Source: Phycisphaerales bacterium (GTDB lineage Bacteria; Planctomycetota; Phycisphaerae; SM23-33). Taken from it: a stretch of 21,848 bases of DNA. Shown here piece by piece: positions 1 through 6,973 of the stretch. Below the pieces are notes generated by a model. The model had not been told where the DNA came from, ran no database searches, and was given only the letters and a program-made list of their open reading frames with translations. The stretch is taken from NCBI GenBank assembly GCA_003171235.1, contig PMYM01000014.1:1553-23400 (forward strand), in the 5' to 3' direction. A program made the translations under genes and the position numbers. The first letter of the stretch is position 1. Every line of letters begins with the position of its first letter.

Positions 1-31
1 GGTTGAAAACCTGTGCCACCGGGAGAAGACG
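1..31. repeat. Fragment of a possible dispersed palindromic repeat at the window edge
   Basis: The first bases contain GGTT-GAA-AACC followed by CTGTGCCACC, which looks like one half of a short intergenic palindrome. It lies directly downstream of the ybaB stop codon. The rest of the element, if there is one, is outside the window, and no second copy was found inside it. This is a guess from the look of the sequence. Confidence 0.2.
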
Positions 32-361
32 CTAGCTGCCGAGAATCCCTTCCATGCCCGGCAGGCTCATGCCGCCGGTGATTTCGCGCATGCCTTCGGC
101 GGCGGCCTGGGCGGCCTGGGCCTGGGCGGAGGAAACCGCCTCCTTGATCCACCCGGCCAGTTTGGCCGGGTCGCCCTGGGCCACGGCGGTATGGCTGATC
201 TGGATATCCACCAGTTGCAGTTTACCGCTGACAACCGCCTCGACCATGCCTTCGCTGGATTGGCCGGTAAAACGCGCCTTCTCCAGTTTGGCCTGCAGCT
301 CCGGCAGGCGGGTCTTGAGCTCGCCCGCGATCTTCAACATCTTGCCAATGTCGCCAAACAT
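32..361 (-). CDS. ybaB: YbaB/EbfC family nucleoid-associated protein
   Basis: A 109-residue protein, normal for the YbaB/EbfC family of small dimeric DNA-binding nucleoid proteins. It begins MFGDIGKMLKIAGELK and has the family layout: an amphipathic N-terminal helix, a central strand region with GMVEAVVSGKLQLVDIQI, then an alanine-rich C-terminal helix and a Gly/Met-rich tail (GGMSLPGMEG). The ATG at 361 is preceded by AAGGAC at a suitable distance. It lies 70 bp downstream of dnaX on the same strand. The dnaX-ybaB-recR order is widely conserved, so recR may follow to the left, outside the window. The family is known to bind DNA, but its exact role is not settled; the neighbourhood suggests a link to replication and repair. 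Confidence 0.93.
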   Translation of the reverse strand: MFGDIGKMLKIAGELKTRLPELQAKLEKARFTGQSSEGMVEAVVSGKLQLVDIQISHTAVAQGDPAKLAGWIKEAVSSAQAQAAQAAAEGMREITGGMSLPGMEGILGS

Positions 362-431
362 AGTCCGTCCTTATGCAGATTGTATTCACAATACTGATTG
401 CACTTGCACAACCATGCCGTCGGCAGTCAAC

Positions 432-2228
432 TCATTCCTCGCTTCCCTGCGGCTCCTGCTGGCCGGACGGGGCGGGCAGGATGTTGGCCACGCTGCCGTC
501 GAAGAACTCCAGCACGGCCTGCACCGCCGGATCCTTGTTGAGTTGCTCACGCTGGGCCGTCGAAAGCACCGGGCCGACGCCGTTGCCCGGCGAGGGTTTG
601 CCCTCCTGCTGGCTGGAAACGAATTCGCACCGCACCTGCCGGCCGAACAGCCGCGAAAGAACCTCGTTGACCTGGGCGGCGGCCTGCTCAGCCCGGCGGC
701 GTATAAGTTCCTGGTTGAGGCCGTAACTCAGGCGCAGCAGGCCGGCCTCCGTCGCCTGGGGCCGGGCCTGGGCCAGCAGCCCTGCCAGGGCCGCCTGCCG
801 CCGCCCGACCAGGGCCTGCATGACCGCCGACCACTGGGCAGGCAACTGCTCGGGCCGCCAATCCAGGGGCTCTTCGCCAGGAGCATCGTTGACATGCTGA
901 GTCTGTGCTTGTGCGTCAGGATCAGCCTCATTGGCTTGACTTGCGGCGGGGCTTGCCGCCTGGGCGGGCGCCAACTGATCTTCAGCGGGTGCTATCTTTT
1001 TTTTTTGTTCGTTGGAGAAGGCCTGGCCGGCCGGTGCGGAAGGCCCCGCTTGCGGCCGCCGCAGGGGCGCCGCCGGCAAGCCCGAAGAGAGTTTCCCCAG
1101 CCGCTCGACCAGCGAGGCGGCGTCCACGAACTTGTCCGCCCCGGCCATTCGCACCACCCCCGCCTCGACCAGGCCCCTGGGGTTGGACAGGCCGCGAATG
1201 GCCCGGGCGGTGCTGGTGCAGATGCCAATGGCCCCCACCGCCGCCGGCAGGGTGAATTTCTTGGCCAGTTCAGCCGCCTGCTGCCGCGGACCCTCGGGCA
1301 GTTCGATCAGATCGCTGTCGGGCCCGCAGGTCAGCACCAGCATGAGATTGCGGAACATCTCGGCCAGTGCGCCCAGGGCTCCTTCCAGGCTCATGCCGCC
1401 GGCCAGCAGGGCCTCCAGTTCGGCCAGGGCCTTGGCCGGATCGCTCTGGGCAATGGCGGCGACCACCGCCGCCGTCCGTTCGTCGCTGGGCTGGCCCAGC
1501 ACGTCGATGACCTCCTGCTCGGTCAGTTTGCCCCCGCCGGATGAGAGCAACTGGTCCAGCAGGGAGAGGGCGTCGCGCATGGAGCCGGCGGCGGACCGCG
1601 CCACCCGGGCCAGGGCCGCCTCTTCAACGGCGACCTTCTCAGCCTTGCAGACGGCCTGGAGGTGGCGGCGGATTTCCCCCGCCGGGATGCTGCGGAAGTC
1701 GAACCGCTGGCAGCGCGAAATCACGGTGGCCGGCAGTTTTTCCGGCTCGGTGGTGGCGAAGATGAACTTCACGTGGGGCGGGGGCTCCTCCAGCGTCTTG
1801 AGCAGGGCGTTGAAGGCCTCGCGCGTGAGCATGTGAACTTCGTCGATGTAGTAGATGCGGTAGCGGCTGCGCGCCGGGTGGTAGATGGCGCTGGAGCGGA
1901 GCTCGCGGATCTCCTCTATGCCGCGGTTGGAGGCGCCGTCGATCTCGATGACGTCCATGTCCTCGCCGCGGGCGATGGCCTGGCAGGCGTCGCACTTGCC
2001 GCAAGGCGTGGGCGTGGGGGCGTCGACCGACAGGCAGTTGAGGGCCTTGGCCAGGATGCGAGCCACCGTCGTCTTGCCCACCCCGCGCGTGCCGGCAAAG
2101 AGAAAGGCGTGGGCGATGCGCCCGGAACGGATGGCCGCCTGCAGCGTCTTGGCCACGTGCCCCTGGCCCACCACCTCCTCGAAGGTGGCTGAACGGTACT
2201 TGCGGGCTAAAACCAGGTAATCGGCCAT
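432..2228 (-). CDS. dnaX: DNA polymerase III subunit gamma/tau
   Basis: The clamp-loader ATPase of DNA polymerase III. From the ATG at 2228 the protein has 598 residues and starts MADYLVLARKYRSATFEEVVGQ, the standard DnaX start; upstream in-frame codons run through the SRP RNA and are not coding. Visible motifs are Walker A (GTRGVGKTT, about residues 46-54), a four-cysteine zinc site (C65, then CGKCDAC at 76-82), Walker B/DEXH-like (IDEVH, about 128-132) and sensor 1 with the SRC motif (ISRCQRFDF). A DnaX domain III follows, then a Pro/Ala/Gln-rich linker from about residue 370 and a C-terminal tau-like domain. The linker is encoded across an A10 run (separate entry) that probably allows a short gamma product. 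The Shine-Dalgarno sequence is weak. ffs lies just upstream and ybaB just downstream. Confidence 0.97.
   Translation of the reverse strand: MADYLVLARKYRSATFEEVVGQGHVAKTLQAAIRSGRIAHAFLFAGTRGVGKTTVARILAKALNCLSVDAPTPTPCGKCDACQAIARGEDMDVIEIDGASNRGIEEIRELRSSAIYHPARSRYRIYYIDEVHMLTREAFNALLKTLEEPPPHVKFIFATTEPEKLPATVISRCQRFDFRSIPAGEIRRHLQAVCKAEKVAVEEAALARVARSAAGSMRDALSLLDQLLSSGGGKLTEQEVIDVLGQPSDERTAAVVAAIAQSDPAKALAELEALLAGGMSLEGALGALAEMFRNLMLVLTCGPDSDLIELPEGPRQQAAELAKKFTLPAAVGAIGICTSTARAIRGLSNPRGLVEAGVVRMAGADKFVDAASLVERLGKLSSGLPAAPLRRPQAGPSAPAGQAFSNEQKKKIAPAEDQLAPAQAASPAASQANEADPDAQAQTQHVNDAPGEEPLDWRPEQLPAQWSAVMQALVGRRQAALAGLLAQARPQATEAGLLRLSYGLNQELIRRRAEQAAAQVNEVLSRLFGRQVRCEFVSSQQEGKPSPGNGVGPVLSTAQREQLNKDPAVQAVLEFFDGSVANILPAPSGQQEPQGSEE
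982..1007 (-). promoter_or_regulatory. dnaX A10 slippage site with flanking out-of-frame stops
   Basis: On the coding strand of dnaX, ten consecutive A residues (window 997-1006) encode Q408-K-K-K. Both other frames close immediately. One frame reads AGA then TAG (window 992-994). The other reads GAT AGC ACC CGC TGA (stop at 982-984). Slippage by one base in either direction would therefore end the protein at about 410-416 residues, right after the ATPase and domain III, which is the expected size of a gamma subunit. E. coli uses ribosomal frameshifting on A AAA AAG, and Thermus thermophilus uses transcriptional slippage on an A run, to make gamma. No strong downstream hairpin was identified here, so transcriptional slippage is the likelier mechanism. 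Confidence 0.75.
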
Positions 2229-2307
2229 AGTCTCAGTTGCCAATGCAATAAAAAGGCCGTGCACTCCGCTTCGATAGGAACCCAACGGATCCGGCCTGCC
2301 AGCGAGC

Positions 2308-2410
2308 TCCAGCCAGGTAGCCCTCCGGCACATGCCGGAGTACGCTTATGGCTGCTTCCTTCCGGACCTGACCAGGTTCGCGGCCCGGCATTGCAGAGGA
2401 CCCAGCCTTC
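2308..2410 (-). ncRNA. ffs: Signal recognition particle RNA (4.5S type)
   Basis: The minus strand carries the nearly invariant SRP domain IV loop, including GGAAGGAAGCAGC (inside 2350-2373), preceded by GGTCAGGTCC. The flanks fold into the expected long hairpin: AUGCCGG on the 5' side pairs with CCGGCAU on the 3' side, and CCUC with GAGG further out. The outer ends GGCUGGG (2401-2407) and ACCUGGCU (2311-2318) close the stem. The ends given are approximate. The gene lies upstream of dnaX on the same strand, as in Bacillus. The RNA binds Ffh to target membrane and secreted proteins. Confidence 0.93.
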
Positions 2411-2469
2411 AACGCTCGCACGACAAACCGGGTGGCCCACCAGGAACCAACCTCGGCGGAGATTCGGCC

Positions 2470-2481
2470 CCGCTATAGCGG
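2470..2481. promoter_or_regulatory. 12-bp perfect palindrome upstream of ffs
   Basis: CCGCTATAGCGG is a perfect palindrome about 60 bp upstream of the SRP RNA hairpin. It contains TATAGC, which could act as a -10 element for ffs on the minus strand, but no convincing -35 was seen at the right distance. It lies in chromosomal DNA just left of the integrated element. Its role is unproven. Confidence 0.25.
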
Positions 2482-2505
2482 ATTGCGGGTCATCCCTTTC
2501 GGGAG

Positions 2506-4170
2506 TCAGGGCACCGCTACCGCCCCGCCTAGCACGGCTTTTTTAAGCTCGGCCCGCTCTACGGGCAGCAGGCCGATAATCTCGATAAAATAGCCACCAA
2601 TCTTAGCCTTTGGATCAGCAGGCAATGCCTTGGATGGCGATACCTTTATACCCGTTTCGCTGCCAACCGGCAAGAAGGATCGAAGCAAATCGCGAAGCTG
2701 TTCCATCGGCAGGCGGCGCAAATCCGTAGACCTGTTTATCATACGCCCCAAGCGGGTCCGGGTGTCATGGATGATCTTTAGCCGCTCTATCTTTCGTCCT
2801 AGGCCCTCTTTTTGGATAGCAAGCTCGGCTTTCTTCTGGGCATTTTGACGCTGCGTTTCCTGAATCCGTTCCCGCTCCGCCCGAATATCTTCCAATTCTA
2901 AAGCCCCCTCCGCCGCCGCCTTGACCAAGCGTTCCAACCGCTCTTTTGCTTCGCGGTCTTCCGTGGCCAATTTCTTTTCCTGTCGCTCTATTTCTTGCCT
3001 GGTCTTCTCGGTCTTGGAAGGGCTTGCCAGGGCCAAAGCCCGTTTGAAAAGCGCTTCGTCCAGTAGAAATCCGGCGATAGTCCTGAGGACTCTAAGCTCC
3101 AAACTATCTTGGGGAATCAAAGGCAGGGCGCAACGCGCCGAGCCATAAGCGGGCCGCAGCCTATTGGCGCAACCATAATACAGGCGTCTTCGCGAACCAG
3201 AAACATGAAGGGTCGCGCCACAGATTCCGCACTTGCACAAGCTGGAAAGCAGGCTGCCCTTTCCGACGTTGCGGGGAATCCACGTTAGCTTCTTCTTGGA
3301 AAGGGCGGCGAATTTCTCGAATTGGGCTTTGGTCATTAGCGGCTCAAACTCAACCACATGCTGCTGGCGTTCCCCTCGCCGATTGGGATAAGAGAATTCC
3401 TGGCGGCCTAGATAGCGGCTGGAATCCCTAAACATGCCTGCAATCGCTCCCTCACGCCAAACTGCCTTGCCGTAGCGATTGGGAACGGGCAGGGAAACGC
3501 CATAGCGCTGGAGAAGGATCGACGGCACCTGCACGTGGCCATTTAGCGAGTTGGCTATCCGGCCATAGCCCCAGCCTTGGCTCCGCAGGTCCATCATTAA
3601 ACGCCAAACCGGATACGTCTTCGGATCATGCAGCAGCGAAGCTTCGTCCTCGGCCCACTTCAAACCATAAGGAATGCGTTGGCCGATGTTCCGCTTCCCC
3701 GATTCCAGTTTCCGCTGCAAAACATCCAGCATCTTCGCCCGCGATAGTCGGGCCTGATAGCGGGCAACCGTGATATCCATCCCCCGCTTCATCTCATGGC
3801 CGGGATCGTTGGAATCAAATTCCGGGTCATTCAAGGCAATTAGATTGACGCCTTTAGCTTCCAACAAATCCGTTACGGCATAGTAATCGCGAGGGCTGCG
3901 TGAGAACCGATCAACATGATAGACGATGACGGCCGCAAACCCCCCGCTGGCGGCGTCGGCCACCATCTTCAAGAAAGCCGTTCGCTTGTTTAGCTCCTTG
4001 GACGCCGATTTTCCTTCCTCCCGGTAAATCCGAACCAATTCCAGCCTCTGCCGCTGACAATATTCGTGGATTGCCTCCTCCTGGGCATCAAGCGACAACC
4101 CATGCTTCGCCTGGTCGTCGGTCGAAACGCGAACGTACCCCGCCGCCTTGGTTCCTTTCGCTTTGGCCAT
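2506..4170 (-). CDS. Large serine recombinase (site-specific integrase)
   Basis: Probably the integrase of the element. From the ATG at 4170, which is preceded by AGGAG six bases upstream, it has 554 residues. Order: the resolvase catalytic domain (about 8-155) with nucleophile S16 in YVRVSTDDQ and the arginine motif VDRFSRSPRDYY; the Recombinase domain with RIPYGLKW (about 170-270); a zinc ribbon with C-K-C-x-x-C near residue 325 and later cysteines at YYGC and ARC; a long charged coiled coil (about 410-500); and a short C-terminal tail. This is the normal layout of large serine integrases. The last residues after AVLGG (AVAVP) are encoded beyond the shared repeat, so the tail comes from the flanking DNA. 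It is the last gene of a probable operon with the resolvase and two small proteins. Longer upstream in-frame starts lack a ribosome site. Confidence 0.93.
   Translation of the reverse strand: MAKAKGTKAAGYVRVSTDDQAKHGLSLDAQEEAIHEYCQRQRLELVRIYREEGKSASKELNKRTAFLKMVADAASGGFAAVIVYHVDRFSRSPRDYYAVTDLLEAKGVNLIALNDPEFDSNDPGHEMKRGMDITVARYQARLSRAKMLDVLQRKLESGKRNIGQRIPYGLKWAEDEASLLHDPKTYPVWRLMMDLRSQGWGYGRIANSLNGHVQVPSILLQRYGVSLPVPNRYGKAVWREGAIAGMFRDSSRYLGRQEFSYPNRRGERQQHVVEFEPLMTKAQFEKFAALSKKKLTWIPRNVGKGSLLSSLCKCGICGATLHVSGSRRRLYYGCANRLRPAYGSARCALPLIPQDSLELRVLRTIAGFLLDEALFKRALALASPSKTEKTRQEIERQEKKLATEDREAKERLERLVKAAAEGALELEDIRAERERIQETQRQNAQKKAELAIQKEGLGRKIERLKIIHDTRTRLGRMINRSTDLRRLPMEQLRDLLRSFLPVGSETGIKVSPSKALPADPKAKIGGYFIEIIGLLPVERAELKKAVLGGAVAVP
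2523..2557 (-). repeat. 35-bp attachment-like repeat, left copy
   Basis: The copy reads CCCCGCCTAGCACGGC, then a T-run, then GGCCCGC. By eye it matches the middle copy at 29 of 35 positions. On the minus strand it encodes ERAELKKAVLGG, almost the very end of the large recombinase. Sequence similarity to the middle copy continues rightwards into the recombinase gene but stops leftwards, as expected for an element end. Chromosomal DNA leading to ffs lies to its left. Confidence 0.7.
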
Positions 4171-4189
4171 TCGTTCTCCTAGCGATAGC

Positions 4190-4663
4190 CTACCTTGCAT
4201 TTCCCACGGTGTCACGCTTGCCGCCGCTCCTCTTTATGGCGGCGACGGCAATAAAACGGGCATCGCCGGTAGCCCCCTCGCCGGGATGAAGGCCCGCTTT
4301 GCGAAGCGCATTACGGATGTGCGGTCGCTGATTGCATGGAACCAGGCCAACCGCACCCGTGATCGTGTCAAGCTCCTTGCATGTCAAGGGCGAAACCTTT
4401 CCCGCCTTCTCTTCGCGGGCCAGCAGCATGGTCCGTGCCATCGCCACCGCCTTCTGCTCCCCTTCCGCCCCAAGCAAAGGAACTTTTCGGCCCCGTGTTT
4501 GCCCCACAAGCCCTTTTCTTGCCTTGGGCGGGGATTCTGCCTTCCCTGGGGAAGGATCGCCCTTTGTAGGCCCGCCTGGGCCTTTTGCTGGGCGCATGGC
4601 AGGGGCCAACTTCCCGATCTTCCCGCCGATCCTAATCTTGCCACTGCTGCTATTCGTCTTCAT
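4190..4663 (-). CDS. Hypothetical basic protein, 157 aa
   Basis: I do not recognise this protein. The ATG at 4663 is chosen because GGGAG lies just upstream and because it begins one base after the stop of the upstream gene (TGA-C-ATG), which indicates translational coupling. The N-terminal half is very rich in Lys, Gly and Pro and is probably disordered (GGKIGKLAPAMRPAKGPGG). The C-terminal half looks folded, with MARTMLLAREEKAGKVSPLT and CNQRPHIRNALRKAGLHPGE. The strong positive charge would suit nucleic-acid binding. It ends 19 bp before the recombinase start, so it may be an accessory factor for recombination such as a directionality factor; this is inference from position only. Confidence 0.7.
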   Translation of the reverse strand: MKTNSSSGKIRIGGKIGKLAPAMRPAKGPGGPTKGDPSPGKAESPPKARKGLVGQTRGRKVPLLGAEGEQKAVAMARTMLLAREEKAGKVSPLTCKELDTITGAVGLVPCNQRPHIRNALRKAGLHPGEGATGDARFIAVAAIKRSGGKRDTVGNAR

Positions 4664-4664
4664 G

Positions 4665-5006
4665 TCATCTCCCTTGCCCTCTTGGGCGATTGATCCGGCC
4701 ATCAGACCGGCATTCTTCGGTTGGACCTGGTCTAGGGCGGCTATCAGCAATCGGGGCGTCGTCGGCCACTTCTCGCGACGTTCCCTCGCCCTCGGGGATT
4801 GCTGGATATTCGCCGTCCGGATTCTCGCTGTGGATGGCGATGCAGGCGTTCGTCCAGGCTTGCGCCCGTTCCGAAAGGCCCCGCCATGCTTCATCGCTGC
4901 AACCATTCAGGCCGATAACTAGCCGCTTGAGGAATTCGTTCGCGGCTTCGCCCTTCTGCGGCTTGATTCCGGCGGCTTTAAGTAGTTCATTCCGAATGCT
5001 TGCCAT
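4665..5006 (-). CDS. Hypothetical protein, 113 aa, phage/island type
   Basis: The protein starts MASIRNELLKAAGIKPQKGE and continues with LKRLVIGLNGCSDEAWRGL and SERAQAWTNACIAI. To my eye this resembles small proteins that occur in phages and islands, with a helical N-terminal domain and the phrase LSxxAQxWxNA, but I know no function for them. The C-terminal 45 residues are Pro/Arg/Asp-rich and probably disordered. A ribosome site (AAGGAA) precedes the ATG at 5006. It lies 67 bp after the resolvase and one base before the 157-aa gene, so it is probably in the same transcript as both recombinases. Confidence 0.75.
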   Translation of the reverse strand: MASIRNELLKAAGIKPQKGEAANEFLKRLVIGLNGCSDEAWRGLSERAQAWTNACIAIHSENPDGEYPAIPEGEGTSREVADDAPIADSRPRPGPTEECRSDGRINRPRGQGR

Positions 5007-5073
5007 GATCCGCTTCCTTTCCCACCCGCCCCTTTCCGTTTGGCCAGGACTGTGACTTTCTCTATTCCGCGAA

Positions 5074-5778
5074 CTAGCCTTGAACAGTCAATCGCAGCGC
5101 CCGCTCTACGCTGGCAGCCGACCAACGGCATCCCCTTGCCGTTGGCTGATTTTGAGCATTGAGGGCATCGGCTATGGCCTGAAGGGTCATTCCCTCTTGC
5201 CGCTGCTGCCGAATCGTCGGCAAGAGGTCGGCCAGCTTCTCAATCGCCCTTTTCCGCCGGATGGCAGCCGATTTCTCGCGGGCCTTTGATAGCCCCGCAA
5301 GCCATGCCGCCTTGCGTTCCCGCGTCCAGTAGCCGGGGCGATTGCTGCCTAATTGAACGCCCCGAGCCTTGGCCGCAGCCAGCGCAGCCTTCGTTCTCGC
5401 GCTAATCTGCTCGGCTTCATGCTCGGCTACAACCGCCAAGAGATGCAGGGTGAGCCTATTCACATGTGGATTATCGCAGCAAACAAACTCGAACCCGTTT
5501 TCCATCAAGGTCGCAATGAAGACAACGTTGCGGGCCAATCGGTCAAGTTTGGCTATCACCAACTTCCCGCCGATTCGCCTAGCATGGGCAACAGCCTTGG
5601 CAAGCTCCGGACGGTCGGCCCGCTTGCCGCTTTCCACTTCTGTGTAGGAGGCGATGATGATGCTGCCGCAGGCGGCTGCATAACGCCGGGCATCGCTTTG
5701 CTGAGCTTCCAGGCCCAGCCCGGATTGGCCTTGCCGGGCCGTCGATACGCGATAATAAGCAATCAGCTTCGTCGCCAT
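5074..5778 (-). CDS. Small serine recombinase (resolvase/invertase family)
   Basis: A 234-residue recombinase of the resolvase/invertase family. The catalytic domain (about 4-145) begins KLIAYYRVSTARQGQSGLGLE with nucleophile S12 and has the conserved KLVIAKLDRLARN motif and the long E helix (LLAVVAEHEAEQISARTKAA). The C-terminal part (about 170-234) has a helix-turn-helix-like segment, EGMTLQAIADALNAQ, followed by RGCRWSAASVERAL, as in resolvases that bind DNA with their tail. The start at 5778 has AAAGGAG upstream. It is the first gene of the recombination operon. Two serine recombinases in one transcript suggests divided work, for example resolution of dimers or inversion besides integration; this is inference. 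Confidence 0.93.
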   Translation of the reverse strand: MATKLIAYYRVSTARQGQSGLGLEAQQSDARRYAAACGSIIIASYTEVESGKRADRPELAKAVAHARRIGGKLVIAKLDRLARNVVFIATLMENGFEFVCCDNPHVNRLTLHLLAVVAEHEAEQISARTKAALAAAKARGVQLGSNRPGYWTRERKAAWLAGLSKAREKSAAIRRKRAIEKLADLLPTIRQQRQEGMTLQAIADALNAQNQPTARGCRWSAASVERALRLTVQG

Positions 5779-5836
5779 CTCTTGCTCCTTTCGGGGCTTT
5801 TATCGTTTCTACTCACCACCGTTGCTATAAATAGGA

Positions 5837-5865
5837 TAGCTATATGATAGGTATAATCAAGTCAA
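5837..5865 (-). promoter_or_regulatory. Putative promoter of the recombination operon
   Basis: A very AT-rich stretch in an otherwise GC-rich region, directly upstream of the resolvase gene. On the minus strand TTGACT (5860-5865) could be the -35 box, with TATAGC (5839-5844, 15-bp gap) or TAGCTA (5837-5842, 17-bp gap) as the -10. The stretch contains ATAGCTAT and repeated CTAT/ATAG units that could bind a regulator. Confidence 0.45.
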
Positions 5866-5884
5866 ATCTGCGGGAAATCTGACC

Positions 5885-6163
5885 CTAATCCCCCAAGGTT
5901 CGTTCCCACGCCTCCGCCATGCGTGCTAGCCTCTCTCGTTCCTCCGGCGGCAGCTTGGGATCGACGGACGCCTTGCGGCAAGCTTCCGCGAATCGGCGGC
6001 GGGTAGCTTGGCTTTCTCGATGATGCTTGCTGGGAATTTCTGGCATTAGACGACGTCGCACCGCAATCCTGCCTTCCTGAGTATCCTGCAAACCTCTACC
6101 GCCCAACCACGTCGGGCTCACTTCTTGTTGCATATTGGCGGCTGACAGCTTGGAGGGGGTCAT
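5885..6163 (-). CDS. Hypothetical protein, 92 aa, last gene of the restriction operon
   Basis: I do not recognise it. It is a charged, probably helical protein whose C-terminal half reads RRRFAEACRKASVDPKLPPE and then ERERLARMAEAWERTLGD, resembling small helical proteins that act as partners or regulators. Its ATG overlaps the stop codon of the upstream gene by four bases (ATGA at 6160-6163), so it is translated in a coupled way. It is the last member of a six-gene operon. The N-terminal half is low in recognisable structure. It could be an antitoxin-like or adaptor protein, but nothing in the sequence proves that. Confidence 0.65.
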   Translation of the reverse strand: MTPSKLSAANMQQEVSPTWLGGRGLQDTQEGRIAVRRRLMPEIPSKHHRESQATRRRFAEACRKASVDPKLPPEERERLARMAEAWERTLGD

Positions 6164-6741
6164 GGACCGCTCTTCTTCGACCTAGGAAAATTCCCTTTAA
6201 TATCTTGCCGCAACTGATCGTGGAACGATTTCCCCCACAGGTAGCGGTCTTTTTTGCGCAGGCTCAAGCTAGGCGGCGTATTCGATTCGACCAGTTGCTT
6301 GAAAGCCTGGTATTCTGGCCAGAGTTGGTCAAGCCTGCAGTTGGCAAGGTCGCGGCTCTTCAGTTGCTCCTTGACCCGCACATCGAAAATAGTGAATTCT
6401 TCTGGGTACAGCACGCTCAATATCGCCGTCGCCATCGGCAGGCGTAAGCCCCAGCCTCCGTTACTGTCAAGCAGAAGCCGCAATCGCTCTTCTGCGGAAG
6501 GTTGTTTTGCAATGGCAACCGTCAGTTTCTCCACGGCTTGTTCAAGATTGGTGCCGCCGGCGTGCTTCAGAATGCGATTTGCTACTTTGGACTTCGCCCG
6601 GTTGGCTTTCCAGATGACGATACAAAAGAAGTCAAAAGCCGATAACCTGCCATCCTTGTGGAATCTCTCGCGCACAACATCGAACAAGTAGGATTCCAAG
6701 TAGCAGAACTGACCGTAGTCTTCTTGTCTATTTCTGTCCAC
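6160..6741 (-). CDS. HhH-GPD-like protein, 193 aa (possible DNA glycosylase fold)
   Basis: The central part (about 95-123) reads GGWGLRLPMATAILSVLYPE and then EFTIFDVRV. This matches the helix-hairpin-helix plus downstream aspartate (D120) arrangement of the HhH-GPD base-excision glycosylases, where the hairpin grips DNA and the aspartate is catalytic. No lysine is seen at the hairpin position used by bifunctional enzymes, and no iron-sulphur cysteine cluster is present, so the resemblance is to the fold rather than to a specific enzyme. The N-terminal 90 residues and the C-terminal part (YLWGKSFHDQLRQDIKGNF) are alpha-helical in look. Its start overlaps the preceding gene by 14 bases, and its stop overlaps the next start. 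The function is not known to me; a role in recognising modified or damaged DNA is inference. Confidence 0.72.
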   Translation of the reverse strand: MDRNRQEDYGQFCYLESYLFDVVRERFHKDGRLSAFDFFCIVIWKANRAKSKVANRILKHAGGTNLEQAVEKLTVAIAKQPSAEERLRLLLDSNGGWGLRLPMATAILSVLYPEEFTIFDVRVKEQLKSRDLANCRLDQLWPEYQAFKQLVESNTPPSLSLRKKDRYLWGKSFHDQLRQDIKGNFPRSKKSGP

Positions 6742-6973
6742 GCTCGCGCCCCTTCATGGCCTGCCAGCGGTCGCCGGCGGGGCAACCGGCGACAACCCAG
6801 GCGGCCAATTCAACCGACGACCAGCGGACAACGCGACCGCGCCTCAAGGCCGGCAAAGGGATTTGGCCGGCAGACTGCCAGGCAAACCACGTGCGCCGCG
6901 ACACGCTGCACAAGGCGGCGGCCGTCTTGGCGTCCAACAGCAACGGCTCCGGCGTGCTTGGCGTTTCGCTCAT
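6728..6973 (-). CDS. AlpA/MerR-like helix-turn-helix protein (excisionase type)
   Basis: An 81-residue DNA-binding protein. The core LLLDAKTAAALCSVSRRTWF, followed by GQIPLPALRRGRVVRWSSVELAAWV, is the standard layout of the AlpA/excisionase winged helix (HTH_17): a recognition helix, a wing with arginines, and a final helix ending in W. The start at 6973 (MSETPSTPE) is chosen because it overlaps the stop of the upstream gene as ATGA; a longer in-frame start at 7015 would overlap much more. In islands such proteins either promote excision or switch on gene expression. Its place inside the restriction operon rather than next to the recombinase suggests a regulator of this operon, or a link between excision and defence; both are inference. 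Confidence 0.85.
   Translation of the reverse strand: MSETPSTPEPLLLDAKTAAALCSVSRRTWFAWQSAGQIPLPALRRGRVVRWSSVELAAWVVAGCPAGDRWQAMKGRERGQK

Noticed and set aside
54..1544. Long plus-strand open frame opposite dnaX and ybaB
   Set aside because: It runs across two well-recognised minus-strand genes and their intergenic gap. Its Arg/Gly/Pro/Leu-rich composition is that of antisense reading in GC-rich DNA.
2308..2523. Integration into the ffs gene itself, as into a tRNA gene
   Set aside because: The 35-bp repeat lies over 100 bp upstream of the SRP RNA hairpin and shares no sequence with it. The site is intergenic.
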